A DNA stretch of 64,000 nt from GCA-2693325 sp036343635 (GTDB taxonomy: Bacteria; Latescibacterota; UBA2968; UBA8231), in assembly GCA_036343635.1 (NCBI GenBank), contig JAYYVF010000085.1, positions 1-64,000 on the forward strand, given 5' to 3'. Below are positions 59,438 to 64,000 of the stretch, one piece after another. The notes under the pieces are model-generated. The model saw only the letters and a program-made list of their open reading frames with translations, was not told the origin of the DNA and did no database searches. How positions within the stretch are numbered: position 1 is the first letter of the stretch; every line of letters starts with the position of its first letter. The position numbers and the translations under genes are program-made.

Positions 59438-62110
59438 CTATTGTTGCAAACCGGCAAAGACTCTAATAAACAACAACGAATTGGTCTCCGTATCAACCTC
59501 ATACGCGCGACGCTCCCAACGAAATCCTGTATTCATTGTCAATGAATATCCCAAATAAGCTGACCTATTAGACAACTGAAAAGCCAAAACTGTTCCTGTG
59601 AAATCGTCTACATAGCCGGGAGGAAGTATCTCTGGCCGTTTTTCAAGGTTGTTGAATAAATTCCATTCAACACCATACTCAATAAATGTAGTCGGTAAAA
59701 TAAAATATTTCGAAGTCAGCATATAAAACTGTGACCATTCAGTTATGTCAAGTTCAGTACTGAAAGTCGGGTTTATTTTACGGTATATACTCTTCCAACG
59801 TGGCCAAAAGGACAAATTATCCGTAAGAGGCAGTGGATAATCTAATCGATTTATAACACCAAGAAAAAGGCGGTCGTCCTTTGTTTCCGCTTGTTCACCC
59901 CGCTGTTTGTAAATGTCATACTTGACCTTATTGTAAACCTTTAGGCTTTTCAAACGGAGATAATCTAGTGTTACATATCCAGTATAAATAAATGTATCCT
60001 GGGCAATAAGCGGATCAACAACCTCAGTAAAACCCTCTGGATCCACCCATTGAACCACATCATCTTTTATATCATCTCTCACACTACGAGCATAATGAAA
60101 TGAACGTAAATCTATACCGGGCCAATTCCATTGGCCGGTTAAAATCGCGTAATTCATTTCCGATTCCCTACGACTACTAATTTCATCTGATGTCGTTTGC
60201 CCCATGGTCAACTTTAGATGCTCATTGAGGTTTACACCGCCATAGAGATTGTATCCATCACGATCTTTCCTATATGGGTAGTCAGCATATACATCATTTT
60301 CAAATCTATCGATAACGCTGTTGTTATTCATATCAACGCCAAACAAAAACTCCGGCGGATCAACGTTGTAACGCAAAAATGGTTCAGAGAAATCAGGTAA
60401 ACCGTTTGAATTTTGATTAAAGTCTGAAATAAAATCTGCGTTTTCATCGTAGCCAGGAAATACTTGCGGGTCGGCCTGTCCACCAACACCGAATGGAGAT
60501 TCTCCAAAAGCGAAATCTCCATTTTGCCATAGTCGCTTCCAATCAGGGAAACGATCCTGATCATCGTTATCATCAACCATCTCAAAAGTATATCTTTCAG
60601 GCGCTTCATAGTCGACAAAGCCGCGGGCGTCTGTGATAAACGAATTTGTCCGATACTCTGGCTCCATACGATAAATTTCGCCATATGCGAACCAAGGGTA
60701 AGCGTCCTGGGAAGCAGTCAGGTAATACGCTAGACCTTCCTGCTTAGCTAATTCATGCTTCTGAAAATTTTGATTAGGGAATCTTCGATAATCCCTACTT
60801 ATGGCCACTTCTGAACGTAGATTAAAACCCTTTACATCATCAACGTCAAAGCTCAGGCCTATAATATCTTTACCTGTAGGCAACCCATATTCAAAACGAA
60901 TAAACCTTTGATTTGAACCATCACTCACGTTACCATGTGCCCTCTCAATTGTGAGAAAAACAGGTTCACCTTGAGCATTTACTTGTAAATTTGATGTAAT
61001 ATCGACCTTGTAATCATTTGCAATAACCAATTCGAATTCTATTTTTCTTATCTCTTGAAAAGTGGTTATCTGGTCATCGGGTCTCTGTCGGAAATCCCGA
61101 GAAATATTATACGTCAACTCTAGGGCGTCAGCACCATTCGCTTCTATCACCCCTGCTCTTCTAACACCTCCCCGGGGAGATGGAACTATTTCAGGATGAT
61201 CAACCCCATCAATAATTATCCGTTCGGCAAACAACTGAGCTCCGCCACGCCCATCTTCTGGCGAATCATCTGAAATACGCAAAACAATCGTCTCAATATT
61301 ACCTCCATTTTGCGATTCAGTTAAGACGCCCTGCAAAGAGTTTTCACCTAACTTGCGCCCCGTAGAATAATTCCCAATGTTCAAATATGTAAATCCCACA
61401 TTTGAGAAATCTCCCAATTGAACCTTGTTGTGCATCCCAAACAAATTGGTCATATCACCCAAAACTTGACCTGAGGACACTTCAAATTGAAGTCTCGTTC
61501 CTGGCGAGGCTAGACGCGAAGCAATCATAGTTGTCTGATATTTATCAGACGCAAAATCCCATTGAACCCCGTTGAAGGCAGGCTTAGAAAACGTGAGAGG
61601 AGTAAGAGTCGTCCGAATAGCTTCACCAATCGTCATAGACGAATAGAATTGCCCTTTTGACATAGATGAAACAACCAAATTACTAAACCATGAGGAATAT
61701 TTCGGACCTTTGCGGACTTCACTACCCGAACTTACAGGATTGTCAATTGTCCAGTCGTAAACTTCAAAACCTCTGGTAATATAATTACCATACATGTCGT
61801 AGGTACGAAAACCCTCTAATTCTGTTGAAACATATCTCTCATAATTTTCCCGGGCGTAATTGCTGTATTCCTCACCAGTCCACTGGTAAAAATTGTAAAG
61901 ACTCTGAGGATATTGCCATTTTCGAACAGACGGGGTCATGGCCATTTCATAAACATCCACGCCATGGGGCTCTCGTCCGGTAACGAAACCGAGCCGCTGT
62001 GCCTGAACAAAGTCGGTAAAAAGAAAGACACCGATAGTTGCAACCGGCAAAGCTCGTAACAAATACCGCACAGTGAGATCCTCCCTGTTTATTTTATTTA
62101 GCCATCTCAT
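59438..62110 (-). CDS. Large exported beta-rich protein, probable outer-membrane barrel, unknown family
   Basis: The ATG at 62110 shares its A with the TGA stop of the upstream gene (TGATG). The protein is 890 residues with a signal peptide (RYLLRALPVATIGVFLFTDFVQA). The first half is soluble-looking and aromatic-rich. Residues about 525-610 hold Ca2+-type loops (DDNDDQDRFPDWKRLW, DENADFISDFNQNSNGLPDFSEP, DMNNNSVIDRFENDVY). The last about 280 residues alternate polar and hydrophobic residues with Tyr/Trp/Phe, as in transmembrane barrels, ending SLLFIRVFAGLQQ. I recognise no family. Coupling to a secreted-protein gene suggests it is that protein's membrane partner (inferred). Confidence 0.72.
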   Translation of the reverse strand: MRWLNKINREDLTVRYLLRALPVATIGVFLFTDFVQAQRLGFVTGREPHGVDVYEMAMTPSVRKWQYPQSLYNFYQWTGEEYSNYARENYERYVSTELEGFRTYDMYGNYITRGFEVYDWTIDNPVSSGSEVRKGPKYSSWFSNLVVSSMSKGQFYSSMTIGEAIRTTLTPLTFSKPAFNGVQWDFASDKYQTTMIASRLASPGTRLQFEVSSGQVLGDMTNLFGMHNKVQLGDFSNVGFTYLNIGNYSTGRKLGENSLQGVLTESQNGGNIETIVLRISDDSPEDGRGGAQLFAERIIIDGVDHPEIVPSPRGGVRRAGVIEANGADALELTYNISRDFRQRPDDQITTFQEIRKIEFELVIANDYKVDITSNLQVNAQGEPVFLTIERAHGNVSDGSNQRFIRFEYGLPTGKDIIGLSFDVDDVKGFNLRSEVAISRDYRRFPNQNFQKHELAKQEGLAYYLTASQDAYPWFAYGEIYRMEPEYRTNSFITDARGFVDYEAPERYTFEMVDDNDDQDRFPDWKRLWQNGDFAFGESPFGVGGQADPQVFPGYDENADFISDFNQNSNGLPDFSEPFLRYNVDPPEFLFGVDMNNNSVIDRFENDVYADYPYRKDRDGYNLYGGVNLNEHLKLTMGQTTSDEISSRRESEMNYAILTGQWNWPGIDLRSFHYARSVRDDIKDDVVQWVDPEGFTEVVDPLIAQDTFIYTGYVTLDYLRLKSLKVYNKVKYDIYKQRGEQAETKDDRLFLGVINRLDYPLPLTDNLSFWPRWKSIYRKINPTFSTELDITEWSQFYMLTSKYFILPTTFIEYGVEWNLFNNLEKRPEILPPGYVDDFTGTVLAFQLSNRSAYLGYSLTMNTGFRWERRAYEVDTETNSLLFIRVFAGLQQ

Positions 62111-64000
62111 CAATACGCTACCCCGATTAATCCTATACGTTCAAAATTACCAATACCACTATCGACCTGCAACAAAACCAGATAATTTCCCGTCGGCACC
62201 AACTCTCCCGAATCGTCGCGCCCATCCCACTCTTCAGAATAGATCCCACCAATTTGGTCACGGGCAGCCAAAACACGAACTCGCTTCCCGGCCAAATCAT
62301 AAATTCCCACGCTTACAGGCTTTGGTTCCGAAATTTGAATCACAGTATAACTAACGCGCATCTGATCATTGACCCCATCACCATTAGGCGTAACAACCCT
62401 CGGCAAATATTCAATGCCCCGCACAATTTCTCCCACCGAAGACCTAGACAAAGCTACTCGAAGCGAATTTGTTCTAACCTCGTAATTTGCGTCGCCTTCC
62501 AAAACAGGCTGGCCAAGTATTTCAGATTGAGTATCCCAAACAGTCCCAGAAAAAATTGTTCCGAATATTACAGCAGACCCCTTAAAAACAACACGGAGAG
62601 GCACATTGTTATTAAAATCTATTCTATTACTGGTAAAAACAACCTCTATCCCGTTGTTATCTATCCTAACCAGGTCAGGCTCCACCTCTCTGAGAGGTTC
62701 ACCCATAAAAAGGCTTTCAAATTCTGTAGGCGTTGGAGTATCAATCCGCAATGCATCAAATCCATTTTCGTTTCGACTAAAAATGGTGGCACGAACATCG
62801 TAGGCAAAACGAACCTCCTCACCCCCATCTATACTAGACAAAACAACAACATCGTCCTTATCTATTACCCCAATTTCAGTTGACGGGATCGGTTCATCCA
62901 CCAAGGAGATTTCACCCACAACAGCCGAAGCGGGTGGCACAGAATGCTGCACAACGAGCGAATCAAGTCGAAGTGTTTGGGTAACTGATTCACTCTCCAT
63001 AACGATTTGCAATTGGAAATAGGGCCTAGGACTAGGCAAGGGGATGCGTTCGCCAGAGACTAATGGAAGAGACCAAGCACTCCAATTTTCGGTATCGTCC
63101 TCAATATCCCCTTTATCACCTGCATTCAACCCATTGTATTCACTCTCTGAAACAACTACCTGGCTCACAATCCGTGTCTCTGGATCAACAACCTTCTTAA
63201 AATGCACCAAAGGACTTTCATCTAAACCTGTCTTCATTCGTACACTAAGGGAAGTCATCCCCTGATCATCAAGCTCAATCAATTGTCCATTATCAAGTTG
63301 CAACGCTCGTTCCGCCCAAGAAATAGCACCATAATTAGAAACGCTACCCAAATTAACCACTTTGGAAACATATGTCGCACGAGGAACAAAACCATTACCA
63401 TACATTTCTATTTCCGCGATTTCAAAGGGATTCCTCGACCCAACCCGAAGACGAATAAAACGTATAAATTGCTGCGGGAACTTCATTGAAAAAATAGAAC
63501 TATTGTTGACCGGAACGTCACGTAATAATGAGTACAATGGTTGCTCATTTACGTAACTCATACCGTCGCTCATATACACCGTGTGCTTCCTGACATAATC
63601 TTCCGAGTAAGGACGTCCATTGGCTGCCGTGCCATTTTGACGAGGATAAAAAACAAGACTATCGGCAGGTACCCGAGAGCCAAAATCCAAAATAAACGCC
63701 CGCCCGTCCTGATCTTGACCTGCTGCTTTAAAAAGATCCATCGTGGAGGTCTCTCCATTGCCATCAACAATGTTTAGCGCATCTCCACTTCTAAAAGCCG
63801 TATTATCCCAAAGAGCTGCACCACCTTCACTGACAACATCTTTAGGCTTTCCATACAACCACTCTAGGGTCGTAATGATATTTTCATCAGGCGTAAATCC
63901 ACGGATTTGAATCGAACCCGGAACTGATCTTTCATCAACTTGCGCCCGAATCGCTACGACATCACCCCACTGAACGGAACTCGCCCCACCTAATATCCAC
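62110..64000 (-). CDS. Large secreted protein with TPNxDGxND tail, 5' end outside window
   Basis: The frame is open to the right edge (codons begin at 63999), so the start lies beyond the window; a TTG at 63858 is internal, because the frame continues above it as WILGGASSVQWGDVV. The visible 629 residues contain a discoidin-like unit (ALNIVDGNGETSTMDLF, RAFILDFGSRVPADSLVFYPR, FPQQFIRFIRLRV), Ig-like modules and the tail VVTPNGDGVNDQMRVSYT ... YDLAGKRVRVL ... WDGRDDSGE ... GNYLVLLQ, ending GLIGVAY. It is closest to 49381-51447. Its stop is coupled to the barrel-like gene. Confidence 0.82.
   Translation of the reverse strand, partial: WILGGASSVQWGDVVAIRAQVDERSVPGSIQIRGFTPDENIITTLEWLYGKPKDVVSEGGAALWDNTAFRSGDALNIVDGNGETSTMDLFKAAGQDQDGRAFILDFGSRVPADSLVFYPRQNGTAANGRPYSEDYVRKHTVYMSDGMSYVNEQPLYSLLRDVPVNNSSIFSMKFPQQFIRFIRLRVGSRNPFEIAEIEMYGNGFVPRATYVSKVVNLGSVSNYGAISWAERALQLDNGQLIELDDQGMTSLSVRMKTGLDESPLVHFKKVVDPETRIVSQVVVSESEYNGLNAGDKGDIEDDTENWSAWSLPLVSGERIPLPSPRPYFQLQIVMESESVTQTLRLDSLVVQHSVPPASAVVGEISLVDEPIPSTEIGVIDKDDVVVLSSIDGGEEVRFAYDVRATIFSRNENGFDALRIDTPTPTEFESLFMGEPLREVEPDLVRIDNNGIEVVFTSNRIDFNNNVPLRVVFKGSAVIFGTIFSGTVWDTQSEILGQPVLEGDANYEVRTNSLRVALSRSSVGEIVRGIEYLPRVVTPNGDGVNDQMRVSYTVIQISEPKPVSVGIYDLAGKRVRVLAARDQIGGIYSEEWDGRDDSGELVPTGNYLVLLQVDSGIGNFERIGLIGVAY

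Noticed and set aside
62254..62883. 209-residue open frame on the + strand
   Set aside because: It is antisense to the secreted-protein gene 62110-64000, and its composition is low in structure; the - strand frame carries recognisable tail and discoidin motifs.
26765..64000. Type IX secretion machinery genes
   Set aside because: Tail domains of FCB type are present, but no PorT, GldK-N, SprA, PorU or PorV-like protein was recognised in this window.

Overview
The window comes from an uncultured-type, AT-rich Gram-negative bacterium. Outer-membrane features (Wzi-like porin, several lipoproteins, a large predicted beta-barrel) support this. C-terminal tails of two kinds seen in the Fibrobacteres-Chlorobi-Bacteroidetes (FCB) supergroup appear: an NPFN-type sorting-like domain and TPNxDGxND-type domains. 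With the many FG-GAP/UnbV and TPR proteins, this suggests a marine or environmental FCB-type lineage. The lineage is inferred; no rRNA gene is present to settle it. TTG start codons are frequent.

Region 1 (1-8325) is a catabolic island. On the + strand lie the 3' end of a formylglycine-generating enzyme gene and an aldehyde dehydrogenase, ending at a strong hairpin terminator. Facing them on the - strand is a compact six-gene run behind one good promoter: TauE/SafE exporter, cytoplasmic FGly-type sulfatase, NAD-epimerase, M20 amidohydrolase, TIM-barrel isomerase and D-amino-acid transaminase. Together they look like a pathway for a sulfated N-acyl compound.

Region 2 (8550-22946) is mostly housekeeping: a USP-USP-EIIA fusion, a decayed ppx/gppA gene, bcp, a divergent ychF, nth, enolase, ssb and a solitary ftsA. 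An envelope polysaccharide cluster (two GT2 enzymes flanking a radical SAM/SPASM protein, plus Wzi) is embedded in it.

Region 3 (22943-25800) is degraded and gene-poor, around a tRNA-Thr(CGU). It has a frameshifted DNA/RNA non-specific endonuclease remnant, spaced GTCC repeats, and a diverged second copy of the 3' part of the tRNA plus its terminator about 390 bp downstream. It reads as the scar of an old tRNA-targeted integration or a decayed tandem tRNA. A beta-propeller lipoprotein follows.

Region 4 (25806-40048) carries ribokinase, a secreted neutral-ceramidase-like protein with a sorting tail, and an ABC exporter. A clean promoter at 31217-31245 then reads into a + strand series: 4-TM protein, ARPP-1-like protein, mltG, pcrA, nucleotidyltransferase, mtaB, miaB.

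Region 5 (40251-64000, all - strand) is the most unusual part, a 24-kb block of exported proteins. It has four paralogous or related large secreted proteins with discoidin-like modules and a TPNxDGxND tail ending in Ala/Val-Tyr, three TPR + FG-GAP/UnbV gene pairs, a double-parvulin lipoprotein, and an 891-residue barrel-like protein translationally coupled to one of the secreted proteins. Overlapping stops and starts join several genes. This is my candidate for an undescribed surface assembly or display system.
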